Below, piece after piece: positions 6,934 through 16,313 of a DNA stretch of 64,000 nucleotides; position 1 is the first letter of the stretch, and each line of letters begins with the position of its first letter. The notes below the pieces were generated by a model. That model was not told the DNA's origin and did no database searches. It saw only the letters and a program-made list of their open reading frames with translations. The position numbers and the translations under genes were made by a program. This DNA comes from an uncultured Bacteroides sp. (GTDB taxonomy: Bacteria; Bacteroidota; Bacteroidia; Bacteroidales; Bacteroidaceae), in contig NZ_OY782186.1 of assembly GCF_963677685.1 (NCBI RefSeq), positions 1,364,001 through 1,428,000 of the forward strand. Reading direction: 5' to 3'.

Positions 6934-9303
6934 TTAGAATTTATAAGTAAGGCTCAGTCTGAAATTACGTCCCGGCTCTGATTGCCAGTAATAATATGTG
7001 CTGTAAGGTGAACCACTGTATAGATAACGATCGAAGATGTTATAAATGTTCAGTGTAAGATCTAAATTCTTTTTGGTCCAACCTATGGCGCCATCAAAAC
7101 GGAAGTAATCGGGTAGGGAAGCTACGTTTTTAGCAGCATTTCCCCAATTCCATGTGCTGCGGTCTAATTGGCTGCTTTGTCCGGCCGACAAGCTAAATCC
7201 GTCTAAGAAGGCTTGGGTAAAGTTGTACTTCAGCCAGATATTGAAATTATGTTTGGCATATCCGGGCATACGGGTACCTGCAGGTTGGCTTGGGCTAACT
7301 GATTTGGTTATTTTGTAATCCGTAAAGGCGTAGTTTGCTGTCATGCTTAAGTTGGGAAGTACTTCACCTACAAGGTCTACTTCCACTCCTTTAGCTTTTG
7401 ACTTACCAACTTGTACCAAGTAGTTTTCCTGCGGAGTGTTTTCCGGATCACTTGCCGTTTCATTATTTCTGATAATCTGATAAGCAGTGATGCTGGTTGT
7501 CCAGCGATTGTCGAACCAATTACGTTTGAATCCTACTTCCCAGTTGTTGCCAGTTACCGGTTTTACCTTCTTGCCACTTCTGAGAGTTCCCATCTTAGGA
7601 GAGAATGACTGATCGTAGAGCGCATATACAGAAGTATTTTCATCTAATGAATAGCTCAGTGCAGTACGTGGAGAAAAATGTCTTTCCTCGGTGATGGTTG
7701 TTCCGTAGGAATTGTCTTTAACGTAAGTATATCTTCCTGCCAAAGTCAGGCGCAAGCGATCATTGAAGAATCCGAGTTCGTCTTGCAGGTAAAGTCCGAT
7801 ATATGACTGGGTAACCTGTGTCTTGTTGGCACGTTCTTTCAAACTCTTTGAGCGATCAAAAACGGGATATCCCCAATAAGGATTGCCAGGAACATAATTT
7901 TTGTTGTAAATATTATACGTACCGATGCTGTCGAGATCAAAACCTGTGCCCCAATCATACCATGCATGTTTATCACCGGAATCAAATCCGGCAAGTATGT
8001 TGTGAGAAACAGCTCCGGTCTGTGCTTTACCATTGATGTATATCTGGCCGAATTTCATTTCATTGATTGCGTCGCCCATGGTTACTCTTCTCACTGCATC
8101 ACCGTTGGCAGCTACTGAACTGGGCCACATGGAGCTACCTTCACGGTTATAATTGAAGTAGGCTCCTTGTGCGGTAAGTTTCCAATCTTTATTGAAATTA
8201 TGTTGCAGATTCAGGATAAGTGAGTGGTCGTGCACCACAGTAGAAGGTAAGCCGGGCTCCAACATAGAGAAATCTCTTGGTAAGCTGGCATAGCCATCGG
8301 GTGAGAAAACATAATAAGAACCGATATTGGAGGATTCCATGTATTGATAATCATACTCAGCGGTCAGTTTGGTGTTTTCGTCTACCTGGTAACTGATGAC
8401 GGGCGCGATGCTGTATCTCTTTGCAAACTCGTAAGCACGGTGCGAATTTGTGCTTTGTCCCATCGCATTAAAGCGGTAGAGTAGCTTTCCGCTCTTGTCT
8501 AACTTCCCGTCAAGGTCTATTGTGGCACGATAAAGATCGTAACTACCAAAAGTAAAGGACGCTTCTCCTTTAGTCTGTCCGGTAGGTTTTTTCGTTACTA
8601 CATTATAGATACCATTCGGTTCTCCGTTGGACATCATGAATCCCACAGGGCCTTTTATGAACTCTATGCGGTCAACAAAACTCATATCCTCGGTTAGCGG
8701 TCCCCAAGAACTGGTGACATTCATTCCTTCACGGAAAGCCGAAGCACGAGCACCTCTCATGTTGATACGGGTATAAGAATCGCCCCAGTGTTCGATTTTG
8801 GTCGCTCCACTCACATTACGAATAATACCATCGCTCATGCTGAGAACTCTTTGGTCTGCCATGACTTGCGAACTGATTACCTGCACGTTTTGTGGTATGT
8901 TCAGCAGTGGTTCGTTAAGGCGGATAGAGCTTGATGGTGCTTTTGTGGTGTAAGTGCTTGCATTTCCTGTGACCACTACCTCACTTAGGTTCTGAGTGTT
9001 ATACTCTAACACGATGTTGCTCATATCTACCGTTTCATCTCCGGATGAGATGATTACTGAGATTTCTTTCGTTTTATACCCTATGGATGATACGACAAGT
9101 GTATGTTTTCCTGTGGGAACTCTCTTTATGTTGAACCGGCCTTTGTTATCTGTCGTAGTGCCGGTCTTGGTTTCTTTTAATAATATAGTGGCAAATTCCA
9201 CTCTTTCTTTGCTCTTGTTCCATACAATACCTTTAATATCTCCTGCATGGATCGTCAAAAAATAGCAGAACATCAATGCGATGCTCAATATACATTTTCT
9301 CAT
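6934..9303 (-). CDS. TonB-dependent siderophore receptor
   Basis: A 789-residue outer-membrane receptor. The ATG at 9303 is chosen over an upstream TTG at 9342 because it starts a normal signal peptide (Met-Arg-Lys to Ile-His-Ala). A carboxypeptidase-regulatory-like beta domain of about 85 residues comes first. Next is a plug with the siderophore-receptor signature (Ile-Pro-Gln-Asn-Val-Gln-Val-Ile, then Asp-Gln-Arg-Val and Asn-Met-Arg-Gly). The rest is a 22-strand-type barrel rich in Tyr/Trp, ending in the aromatic Tyr-Lys-Phe terminus used for outer-membrane assembly. No susD-like partner is present; the PepSY protein is the downstream partner instead. It probably imports ferric siderophore or another iron chelate with TonB-ExbBD. 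No Fur box was recognised by eye, although iron control would be expected. Confidence 0.87.
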   Translation of the reverse strand: MRKCILSIALMFCYFLTIHAGDIKGIVWNKSKERVEFATILLKETKTGTTTDNKGRFNIKRVPTGKHTLVVSSIGYKTKEISVIISSGDETVDMSNIVLEYNTQNLSEVVVTGNASTYTTKAPSSSIRLNEPLLNIPQNVQVISSQVMADQRVLSMSDGIIRNVSGATKIEHWGDSYTRINMRGARASAFREGMNVTSSWGPLTEDMSFVDRIEFIKGPVGFMMSNGEPNGIYNVVTKKPTGQTKGEASFTFGSYDLYRATIDLDGKLDKSGKLLYRFNAMGQSTNSHRAYEFAKRYSIAPVISYQVDENTKLTAEYDYQYMESSNIGSYYVFSPDGYASLPRDFSMLEPGLPSTVVHDHSLILNLQHNFNKDWKLTAQGAYFNYNREGSSMWPSSVAANGDAVRRVTMGDAINEMKFGQIYINGKAQTGAVSHNILAGFDSGDKHAWYDWGTGFDLDSIGTYNIYNKNYVPGNPYWGYPVFDRSKSLKERANKTQVTQSYIGLYLQDELGFFNDRLRLTLAGRYTYVKDNSYGTTITEERHFSPRTALSYSLDENTSVYALYDQSFSPKMGTLRSGKKVKPVTGNNWEVGFKRNWFDNRWTTSITAYQIIRNNETASDPENTPQENYLVQVGKSKAKGVEVDLVGEVLPNLSMTANYAFTDYKITKSVSPSQPAGTRMPGYAKHNFNIWLKYNFTQAFLDGFSLSAGQSSQLDRSTWNWGNAAKNVASLPDYFRFDGAIGWTKKNLDLTLNIYNIFDRYLYSGSPYSTYYYWQSEPGRNFRLSLTYKF

Positions 9304-9862
9304 TATAATACCTATTAAATTACTTATAAAAAACTTCTGCAAAGTAACAGCATAAGCTTTTTTGCTGAAATCACTTTATATAGGTATTCTATAGAAGCAA
9401 ATCACTATAAATGAGGATTGCTTTTATTCTTCTGTGATATAAGCGCTTGTCCTAGTTTACTCCTCCTTTGCCTTTCTTAATCAGAAAAAAGAGAATGCTT
9501 TTTCCAAGTGTCTATAAAGCCTGCGGAATTTGAAATTCTATATTCATATAATATAGTCGGATGCAAAAGTCTCTGATTTTTTAGACTTTGATTTTTCAAA
9601 AGGCAGAATCTTTTATATGTATAGATATTCTTTTGCTTTTTTATTCTAAAAAGAATACTTCGTTCTTGTATGTCATTAATAAGGAATAATGATTCCTCTT
9701 CATTTTTCCAGATGTTGAAGGATGCTAAGCATATTCTATGCCTCCGATAACAAAAAAGCAGAGGCTACTCTATTTACTGAGTAGCCTCTGGCAGAACAAA
9801 ACTTTTATTGAGATATAAATGTAATGTTTCTTTTGATTGTATCTTCTTATGTAATCGGAATA
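9304..9862. other. Non-coding gap upstream of the siderophore receptor
   Basis: About 560 AT-rich bases between the receptor start and the NigD-like stop codon. Apart from the terminator at 9759-9790 no gene, riboswitch or repeat was recognised. On the minus strand a TTACTTTG (near 9345) resembles, but does not fully match, the TAnnTTTG -7 box. Confidence 0.4.
9759..9790 (-). terminator. Intrinsic terminator of the NigD-like gene
   Basis: Perfect 12-bp stem (9759-9770 with 9779-9790), 8-base loop. On the minus strand it is followed by a CTTTTTTG tract. It lies about 70 bases after the NigD-like stop codon. Confidence 0.85.
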
Positions 9863-10609
9863 TTATTTAATTTTGTTCTGTTCTATGAAATTTTCCCCAC
9901 CTGTTATCGATTGAAGATATAGTTGGCCTTGCGCAGGGAAATCACGTACAATTTCTTTTTCTCCGTTGATCGCAGAATTGATTTTTATTTTCAATCCTTT
10001 ATATCCGGATGCAGGTCCCAGTTCTCCTAAATTGAAGGATACATATCCGGTTTGGATATAGTTTGTTACGTCATCTTGGTCATTATAACGATATTCCAGG
10101 TGTATATAGTTATCTTGAGGGCTTTCTACTGTGGTATTTCTTACCAGACTTACACGATGTTTGGTGTTAGCCGGTATATTTATTCGGAATCTGACATTGA
10201 GATAATTGCCGCCAATCCGCATATCAGTGATATTCACTTTGTCATTTCCATAGAATGCTTCATTCTCAGCAGTCAGGTCCTCTACACCTTTAGTCAATAC
10301 ATCGTACAGGCTATTTATTTTCGCGACATAATCATACTCTTGAAAATGATCGCCAAGGAGAGTATAGTCGGCAATCACACGCTGTCCGTCGATTGCATTA
10401 TACCCAGGAATGGAAGTTGCGCCAGGCCATACTGTTTTGTTGTTATCTAACTGAAGATAGTAAGTTCCTGCGTTGATCACTCTTACAGTAGCCATACTTA
10501 TTGTAAAGTTTCCTAAAGAATAACCATCGTCATCATCGTCACAAGATTGCATTACCGGCATGATAGCCATTAATAGCATGCAACTTAAAATTAAATAGAA
10601 CTTCTTCAT
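9863..10609 (-). CDS. NigD-like lipoprotein
   Basis: A 248-residue lipoprotein. The signal peptide ends in Gln-Ser-Cys with Cys23, followed by five Asp and a Gly-Tyr-Ser-Leu-Gly motif typical of the NigD-like family of Bacteroides and Prevotella. An N-terminal OB-fold domain (about 38-110, with Ala-Thr-Val-Arg-Val) is followed by a C-terminal beta-sandwich (about 125-240). The family is named after a gene beside the nigrescin bacteriocin locus of Prevotella nigrescens, but most members have no known function. It is a single-gene unit here, with its own terminator, so the context gives no further clue. Probably outer-membrane or periplasmic. Confidence 0.8.
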   Translation of the reverse strand: MKKFYLILSCMLLMAIMPVMQSCDDDDDGYSLGNFTISMATVRVINAGTYYLQLDNNKTVWPGATSIPGYNAIDGQRVIADYTLLGDHFQEYDYVAKINSLYDVLTKGVEDLTAENEAFYGNDKVNITDMRIGGNYLNVRFRINIPANTKHRVSLVRNTTVESPQDNYIHLEYRYNDQDDVTNYIQTGYVSFNLGELGPASGYKGLKIKINSAINGEKEIVRDFPAQGQLYLQSITGGENFIEQNKIK

Positions 10610-11011
10610 AATGTTTTCGTTTTTGCTTTACCTAATAAATGCATTATGCCTGTGAATATTGCGTCAGCTTAACTTTTATTTAGAAGTGTTTTTTTATTCT
10701 TTTAATTTCTTGGAGTGATATGAGAAGGAAAGATTGAAGTTTGTTGCTATCTAGTAATTTTAAAATGCGAAGGGAAACACGATATATTACTCTAAAAAGT
10801 TACAGATTATAGTTAGCACAGATAGAAGAGATGTCCGAGACTCTTTCTTTTGGGTTTATGATAAGTTCCTTTAGTGCAGAGAGGGGGGGCAGATATCATT
10901 CTTCCATAACCTTACTTGTTTATTGTAACGCTATTTTAGGACTAGACAAGGTTATAATAAAAAGAGGGAACTTAAAAATAAGCCCCCTCTTTTTATTCGT
11001 CTTAAAACGAA
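10610..11011. other. Non-coding gap between L31 and the NigD-like gene
   Basis: About 400 bases. It holds the L31 terminator (10959-10994) and the upstream region of the NigD-like gene. Short open frames here have no recognisable protein character. No clear promoter was found for the NigD-like gene. Confidence 0.4.
10959..10994 (-). terminator. Bidirectional-looking terminator after rpmE2
   Basis: Stem AAAAAGAGGG (10959-10968) with CCCTCTTTTT (10985-10994), 16-base loop. The A/T tracts lie inside the stem, so it can work on either strand. It is 17 bases past the L31 stop codon. Confidence 0.75.
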
Positions 11012-11266
11012 TTATTTCTTTTTACGGTCACCGTAACGGTTCATAAACTTATCAACGCGACCAGCAGTATCTACCAATTTAGATTTACCGGTGTAAAATG
11101 GGTGAGAAGTATTTGAAATTTCAATCTTCATTACCGGATAAGTTTCACCTTCAAACTCAATCGTTTCCTTTGTATTGCAGGTAGAACGTGTTAAGAACAT
11201 ATCACCATTTGACATATCTTTAAATACTACCGGACGATACGATTCTGGATGAATACCTTTTTTCAT
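11012..11266 (-). CDS. rpmE2: 50S ribosomal protein L31 type B
   Basis: An 84-residue basic protein starting Met-Lys-Lys-Gly-Ile-His-Pro, with the Phe-Tyr-Thr-Gly-Lys motif and a basic tail, which are diagnostic of L31. It lacks the zinc-binding Cys pairs of the zinc form, having only one Cys (in Ser-Thr-Cys-Asn-Thr), so it is the zinc-independent type B form. It is a single-gene unit with a good -7 box at 11340-11347 and a terminator behind it. It functions in the large ribosomal subunit near the central protuberance. Confidence 0.97.
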   Translation of the reverse strand: MKKGIHPESYRPVVFKDMSNGDMFLTRSTCNTKETIEFEGETYPVMKIEISNTSHPFYTGKSKLVDTAGRVDKFMNRYGDRKKK

Positions 11267-11339
11267 TTCAGTATTGTTTTATAATTATTATTTCGTTTTA
11301 CTATTTGGTAAGAATAGTGTAATGGTCATTTTCAGAGCG

Positions 11340-11347
11340 CAAAGATA
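11340..11347 (-). promoter_or_regulatory. -7 promoter box of rpmE2
   Basis: On the minus strand this reads TATCTTTG, an exact TAnnTTTG. A CTTG lies 16 bases upstream as a possible -33 element. The predicted leader is about 65 bases. Confidence 0.7.
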
Positions 11348-11423
11348 AGTGTTTTGTTTGAAACAAGAAAAACTTTCAAGATAAAAACAGAATAAAAAAT
11401 ATGTGTTTTTATTGTGAAAGCAT

Positions 11424-11450
11424 AAAAGGTTGCCTTTAAAGCAACCTTTT
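11424..11450 (-). terminator. Terminator of the nuclease/TonB operon
   Basis: Perfect 10-bp stem AAAAGGTTGC (11424-11433) with GCAACCTTTT (11441-11450), 7-base loop, 10 bases past the stop codon of the last gene. The T-run is within the stem. Confidence 0.75.
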
Positions 11451-11460
11451 ATTTATATTG

Positions 11461-12477
11461 TTATTTCTTATCCGGTTCGAATCCAATATCATTGGAGCTA
11501 TTGATTAGTAGCTGATATTTTATGAATCCTCCAGATTTAGATGAATACTTAGTGTAAATCGCTGTCAGATCTCCAACACTTCCATTTGCAGGTAATCCTA
11601 GGAGAGCAAAATTGGAATAACCACTTACGCGTACAATGTAATTTCCTGATGATATGGATGAACCTCCATAACTAAACCATGAAGAGCCATAAAATTTCTG
11701 GTTATCATGACTATAAGCATATGTTGCTTTTATACCTTCATCCTCAAAATACTTGTTGGTATATACTGCAGTAGTAGTACCTCCAGGGTAAGTCACTTCT
11801 AAATATTGCGGATACTTATCACCGTCCAATGTTCCTGTTTTATAGGTCAATCCTTCAAATCGAATTAAACGCCCTAAAGCGGCATCATTTAACTTTGTAG
11901 TATAATTACTTGAATTCACCACTAAAGTATCGTTAGCTGTCAGGCTACCTAAAGCTCCTGGAAAAATATGTTGGTTAACAAAAACACTTGTCTCAATGTT
12001 TCTGTTTGCATATCCTTTAGAAATATCAGTGGCAGTTGGTTTTTGTCCTACACTAAGCATGTAGCGATAGTTACCGATAACCAAACCTTTCGTTTTGACG
12101 AAAATCGTTTGTCCCGGGTGATAGAATACATAGTTACTAACCATTAACTTTAATTCAATAGCCGATTCTGAATCTTCATCATATATATATACTGACTTAT
12201 AAACATTACCTGCCTGATCACTTGAGATAACTTTCCCATGGATAACATAGTCATCGGTAATTTCCAATGTTTTACCTAAACTTGAAGCTCCATTGCCATA
12301 AGCATTATAAAACAGTTGCTTGAAATCTTTAATGGAAATAAACTGTTGGTCGGCAAAATCCTCTTTTGTCCAAACTTTTGCAGATTCCGGACTGTCAAAG
12401 TCATTGTAACAGCTAGAAAAACTAAATACAACTGCTACAAGTGCAAATAACTTTAATATTTTATTCATAATATTCAT
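11461..12477 (-). CDS. DUF5689 surface lipoprotein of the nuclease/TonB operon
   Basis: A 338-residue lipoprotein with Cys23 (Phe-Ser-Ser-Cys). The body matches the DUF5689 pattern: a Val-Ile-His-Gly-Lys-Val-Ile-Ser-Ser-Asp strand, an OB-fold-like Gln-Thr-Ile-Phe-Val-Lys-Thr-Lys-Gly-Leu-Val-Ile-Gly segment (about 130-150), and a C-terminal domain with an Arg-Val-Ser-Gly-Tyr strand. It is the last gene of a five-gene operon, 21 bases after the TonB receptor. The position resembles that of SusD-like partners, so a ligand-binding role on the cell surface is plausible, but nothing here is homologous to SusD. The related domain also occurs in the first gene of the operon (17599-20034). ATG 12468 is an alternative start. 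Confidence 0.78.
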   Translation of the reverse strand: MNIMNKILKLFALVAVVFSFSSCYNDFDSPESAKVWTKEDFADQQFISIKDFKQLFYNAYGNGASSLGKTLEITDDYVIHGKVISSDQAGNVYKSVYIYDEDSESAIELKLMVSNYVFYHPGQTIFVKTKGLVIGNYRYMLSVGQKPTATDISKGYANRNIETSVFVNQHIFPGALGSLTANDTLVVNSSNYTTKLNDAALGRLIRFEGLTYKTGTLDGDKYPQYLEVTYPGGTTTAVYTNKYFEDEGIKATYAYSHDNQKFYGSSWFSYGGSSISSGNYIVRVSGYSNFALLGLPANGSVGDLTAIYTKYSSKSGGFIKYQLLINSSNDIGFEPDKK

Positions 12478-12498
12478 TCTTTTATTCGTTGCAGATCG

Positions 12499-15246
12499 TT
12501 AAAAACGGAAATAAAGATTCATATAATAAGTTGTACCAAACATATAGAAGTATTTGGAATCAAATGGTTGGTAACTTTGGTAGTTTGCATCTTTATTTTT
12601 TAGCAGACGAACCTGTTCATAACCACCTGTTTTGATATCTTGGTCATTAAGGATGTTTCTAACGTTTAAATTAAAGCCAATTGTATAAGTTCTATTTATG
12701 TACCAGTTTTTCCCTATGCTTGCATTCAAAACATGAGCTGAACTGAACTTCTCTTGGCTACGTAGTTCGCGCATGTCATCTGCTGTCATTCCTTGTGATA
12801 AAACAGCATCTGTACGATAGAGCGGACTCATAGAAAGATACATATTGTTATAATAGTTCATATCTACTGAAGCGTAGACATTGTTTTGTCCTCTGTAAGA
12901 TAAACCTAAGTTAATGGCTGTTTGAGGAGTACTTTCTACACGGAAGTTTTTCCAGTATACCTTTCCTTGATTCTTAACGACTCCACTGTTGTCTTGAATT
13001 TGTATATAATCAGGATTGGAGTCATAGGTATATTGTCCCCAACTTACCGCACCATTGATTGATATTCCTCCATAAACGGGAACAGATGCTGCAGCTTCTA
13101 AACCGAAATGTCGTTTATCAATGCCACTCATTGCGAAGTTAGAGAAAGTAGCTTCTACATCATTATAGTATGAGAGCACTTTGTTTTGATTCATTAGTTT
13201 TGTATAGTAACCTGATACACGTGCTTTTATATCTCCTATATGTAATTTATAAGAAGCATCTATACCAAAAACTTTTTCAGTAGAAATACCTGGAGTTGCA
13301 GAGTTTCTTGTACGGGGTGAAACAAATGCTGATCGGAACGAAGGAGCATCTTGCATGTATACAATGTTCGCTTCAACAGTGTGCGCAGCAGAGAATGTAT
13401 AGCTAAAGTTTCCTTTTACTTTATAGGTAAGGTAGTTCTGCTTTGCAGAATTTCCTTGTGAGTTATCTTCAAACAAGCCTTTTTTCCATATACCATGACG
13501 CCATAGAGTATTATGTCCTAATTCACCACCGATTTTTATACCTAAGTTGCCTAAATTGGTGGTGTACTCGCCCCAACCACGGGCTGAAAGCACATTGCCG
13601 TAATAGTTATAACTGTATTTATCTCCTTTCTTTGCAGCATGCGCATAACCATTCTCTTGATAGTAGTCCATGTTGTTTTGATAGAGTTCGGGCTTCGTAC
13701 TTCCCATGTCACGTTCAGCGAATTTATCTACATCAATCCAATAATCTCCTCCGAGCAAATCTTTTACTTCGCTATAATATTGAGTACGGTTGCGGCGGAA
13801 GTTTGCACCACCTTTAATTTGTGAATTATCTTTAAACGTGTGAGAGAATTGTGCATAGAGGTTCCAGTCTAATTGATCGGCATGTCGCTCTTCAATCATA
13901 TTGATTGCGCGATGTCCAGCACCATATATAGAACTTTCATTTGGTTGATTACGATTGATCTCATATAGCTGATCCCAATTGATGTGGCGAATATTATTCG
14001 TGTTAGCTCTCCAAGCTTCATCAAGCCAAGCTCCTGTTTCTGTTCCTTGGTAAAAACTTGGGAGATAGCGATAATAATCAGGACGTGGATCCGGTCCACC
14101 ATACCATGTCAATGCAGAATAGCCATTTTTCCCAAATCTAAAAGAAGAAGCAATGTTTAATTGAGTACGGTCATTAATATCAAATGTATAATTAAGCATT
14201 GCTATCGGTTCATGGTAATTTTTAACGCGAGCGTTACGACGCTTTCCTGATTGCCATCCCCAGTTAGGATTATAATAGTTATTACCTACTAAATCGTATG
14301 CTTCTTGTGTTGAAGCTTGTTGAACGCCACGTTGAGTAGGAACTCCTAAGAGAGTAAGTGCAATGCGTTGGCGAAGATTTATTTGTTTTTCTACTGCAGC
14401 AAAATATCCATAAGCATTATAGTAAATTCCATCAACATAAGAGTTTCCGCCTTGGCGTGTTGATAATGAAAAGGCATAAGACCAACCATTATCTTGCTGA
14501 CCCGAAGAATAAGTTACCATTCCCCGAAAGCGATACATCGAATTAGCGTTGACGACACTGGCACGCAGACCCTTGCGCATTTGTGAAGGTCGAGTATTAA
14601 TATTGGTAGTACCTCCAATGCCTCCGATTCCTACATCGCCCATATTTAAGCTAGAGGTAATTTCTTGATTACGGGTGGCATCATTTAAACCACTCCATAA
14701 CGACCAAGGAGTATACCCTGTCATTGCATCATTAAGTTGGATTCCGTTCATGTAGACATCTGAATACTGAGAATTGTAACCACGAACATTGAAGCGCATT
14801 TCACTAAATTTATAGGATGCAATATTGTTGAAAACATCTTTAGATGCAGAGAGAGAAGACGGTATGGATTGTGCGTCATCAAGGGTTTCTGTATCAAACT
14901 CTGCAAAAATAGCATCATCTATTATGGGAGTTACTTTAGCCGAAACTAATACAACTTTATTAAGATCTTTAATAATTTTATTAACGCGAACTGATAGAGT
15001 TAGCGCTTCATATTCATTAGATTCAAAAGTTACCGAATATTCTCCTTTTGCTAAATTTTCTACTTCAAAGTTTCCTGTTGCATCGGTCTTTGTTGTTATA
15101 TTTCCTGGAGTTAGAGTCACTTTCACATTATTTATTGCTGTGCGTGTAGTACGGGAAACTACTTGACCTTTAATTCCTCCATTCTGTGCATACACAGTAA
15201 AGGACATTAAAGACAATACCATAATTAGGAATGTTTTTATTTTCAT
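12499..15246 (-). CDS. TonB-dependent receptor of the nuclease operon
   Basis: A 915-residue outer-membrane receptor. After the signal peptide (cleaved near Val-Tyr-Ala-Gln) comes a carboxypeptidase-regulatory-like domain (about 24-100). A plug follows with a Phe-Asn-Val-Arg-Gly-Tyr-Asn motif and Val-Tyr-Met-Asn-Gly-Ile-Gln-Leu-Asn-Asp. The long barrel ends in Tyr-Phe-Arg-Phe. It differs from SusC-type receptors in length and in the lack of a SusD partner. It lies 17 bases after an EEP-family enzyme gene, with a NUC1 endonuclease and BACON lipoprotein further upstream. By context it probably imports products of extracellular nucleic-acid digestion (oligonucleotides, nucleosides or phosphate). 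That substrate is inferred; the receptor family call is firm. Confidence 0.87.
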   Translation of the reverse strand: MKIKTFLIMVLSLMSFTVYAQNGGIKGQVVSRTTRTAINNVKVTLTPGNITTKTDATGNFEVENLAKGEYSVTFESNEYEALTLSVRVNKIIKDLNKVVLVSAKVTPIIDDAIFAEFDTETLDDAQSIPSSLSASKDVFNNIASYKFSEMRFNVRGYNSQYSDVYMNGIQLNDAMTGYTPWSLWSGLNDATRNQEITSSLNMGDVGIGGIGGTTNINTRPSQMRKGLRASVVNANSMYRFRGMVTYSSGQQDNGWSYAFSLSTRQGGNSYVDGIYYNAYGYFAAVEKQINLRQRIALTLLGVPTQRGVQQASTQEAYDLVGNNYYNPNWGWQSGKRRNARVKNYHEPIAMLNYTFDINDRTQLNIASSFRFGKNGYSALTWYGGPDPRPDYYRYLPSFYQGTETGAWLDEAWRANTNNIRHINWDQLYEINRNQPNESSIYGAGHRAINMIEERHADQLDWNLYAQFSHTFKDNSQIKGGANFRRNRTQYYSEVKDLLGGDYWIDVDKFAERDMGSTKPELYQNNMDYYQENGYAHAAKKGDKYSYNYYGNVLSARGWGEYTTNLGNLGIKIGGELGHNTLWRHGIWKKGLFEDNSQGNSAKQNYLTYKVKGNFSYTFSAAHTVEANIVYMQDAPSFRSAFVSPRTRNSATPGISTEKVFGIDASYKLHIGDIKARVSGYYTKLMNQNKVLSYYNDVEATFSNFAMSGIDKRHFGLEAAASVPVYGGISINGAVSWGQYTYDSNPDYIQIQDNSGVVKNQGKVYWKNFRVESTPQTAINLGLSYRGQNNVYASVDMNYYNNMYLSMSPLYRTDAVLSQGMTADDMRELRSQEKFSSAHVLNASIGKNWYINRTYTIGFNLNVRNILNDQDIKTGGYEQVRLLKNKDANYQSYQPFDSKYFYMFGTTYYMNLYFRF

Positions 15247-15263
15247 AAATATAAAAGTTTTTT

Positions 15264-16301
15264 TTATTTACCGATATAGATATATACAGGGAAGTGATCA
15301 CTAAAACCTCCTTGAAAATTGTTGCCTACATAAGTACGTAAAGGGTATCCTTTATATCGACCTTCCTTTTGTACCATATAATGTTGTTTGAATATGTTGC
15401 CATAGAATTTTGAGCCGGAGGCTTTTTCTAACTTGAAAGTTCCTGCACTTGCTTTTGCTAGATTTCCTGACACAACAATATTATCAAATATATTCCATGC
15501 ATCATTATAAGCTAATGTTCCATATCCTGCTTTAAGCATATCTGCATAAGGATCGTAAAGGTCTTTAGGAGTCAGATTTTTTAGCTTAAATTTAGCTTGT
15601 AAACCTTCTGAGATACTCTGATCTGTAGGATCGTCATTAAAATCGCCCATAGCTATAATCTTTGTCGCAGGATTTACTTGCATAACGGAGTCTGCAATGT
15701 TGCGCATTTGTTTAGCAATGGCAATGCGTTTAAATTCAGAAGCCTCTTTGCCTCCTAAACGAGATGGCCAATGTGCAACCATAAAGAAGAATGGTTCATT
15801 TTGGATTGTACCCCACATGGTTAAAATATCACGTGTTCTAAAATCAGGAATAGAAGGTACATTTGCTTTTACTGGGCGTTTCCCTTCTATTTTGAAAACG
15901 TCCGGACGATATAGGAAGGCAACATCTATTCCACGAGCGTCGGGAGAATCGAAATGAGCAATTCGATAATTGGCTGGTGCTAATTTGGGTGTTGCAACTA
16001 TATCTTCTAGTACCCCTCGATTTTCTACTTCGGAGACACCTATTACAATCGGGTAATTTTTATCAATAGAAGCAATATCGAAAAAAACTCTTTCAATATT
16101 ATTGAGTTTCTTGTTGTATTTTGCTGTGGTCCATTCTTTAGGTCCTTCAGGTGTAAATTCATCATCATGAATTTCAGGATCATTAATGGTGTCAAAGAAG
16201 TTTTCTAGGTTGTAGAAAACGACCTTATAAGGCTTTTCTTTTGCAATACTGATGGTGCTCAGTATTGTAATAAATGAGACGAAAGCTATAAACTTTTTCA
16301 T
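15264..16301 (-). CDS. Secreted endonuclease/exonuclease/phosphatase (EEP) family enzyme
   Basis: A 345-residue protein with a signal peptide (cleaved near residue 20). EEP-fold motifs occur in order: Phe-Tyr-Asn-Leu-Glu-Asn (metal-binding region), Val-Ser-Glu-Val-Glu-Asn-Arg, a Gly-Ile-Asp-Val-Ala-Phe strand, His-Trp-Pro-Ser-Arg, Met-Gly-Asp-Phe-Asn-Asp-Asp-Pro, and Ser-Asp-His-Phe-Pro near the C terminus. This is a complete Mg-dependent active-site set. The family includes DNase I-like nucleases and phosphodiesterases. It lies 12 bases after the NUC1 endonuclease gene. It probably trims oligonucleotides in the periplasm or on the surface. A paralogue reads divergently at 20372-21394. Confidence 0.85.
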   Translation of the reverse strand: MKKFIAFVSFITILSTISIAKEKPYKVVFYNLENFFDTINDPEIHDDEFTPEGPKEWTTAKYNKKLNNIERVFFDIASIDKNYPIVIGVSEVENRGVLEDIVATPKLAPANYRIAHFDSPDARGIDVAFLYRPDVFKIEGKRPVKANVPSIPDFRTRDILTMWGTIQNEPFFFMVAHWPSRLGGKEASEFKRIAIAKQMRNIADSVMQVNPATKIIAMGDFNDDPTDQSISEGLQAKFKLKNLTPKDLYDPYADMLKAGYGTLAYNDAWNIFDNIVVSGNLAKASAGTFKLEKASGSKFYGNIFKQHYMVQKEGRYKGYPLRTYVGNNFQGGFSDHFPVYIYIGK

Positions 16302-16313
16302 AATTTCAGAATA

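Noticed and set aside
10052..10450. Plus-strand open frame of 132 codons opposite the NigD-like gene
   Set aside because: Reads as an Ile/Tyr-rich shadow; the minus-strand NigD-like protein has family motifs, a lipobox and a terminator.
10831..11046. 71-codon plus-strand open frame across the L31 terminator
   Set aside because: It spans a terminator stem and overlaps the 3' end of rpmE2; no coding character.
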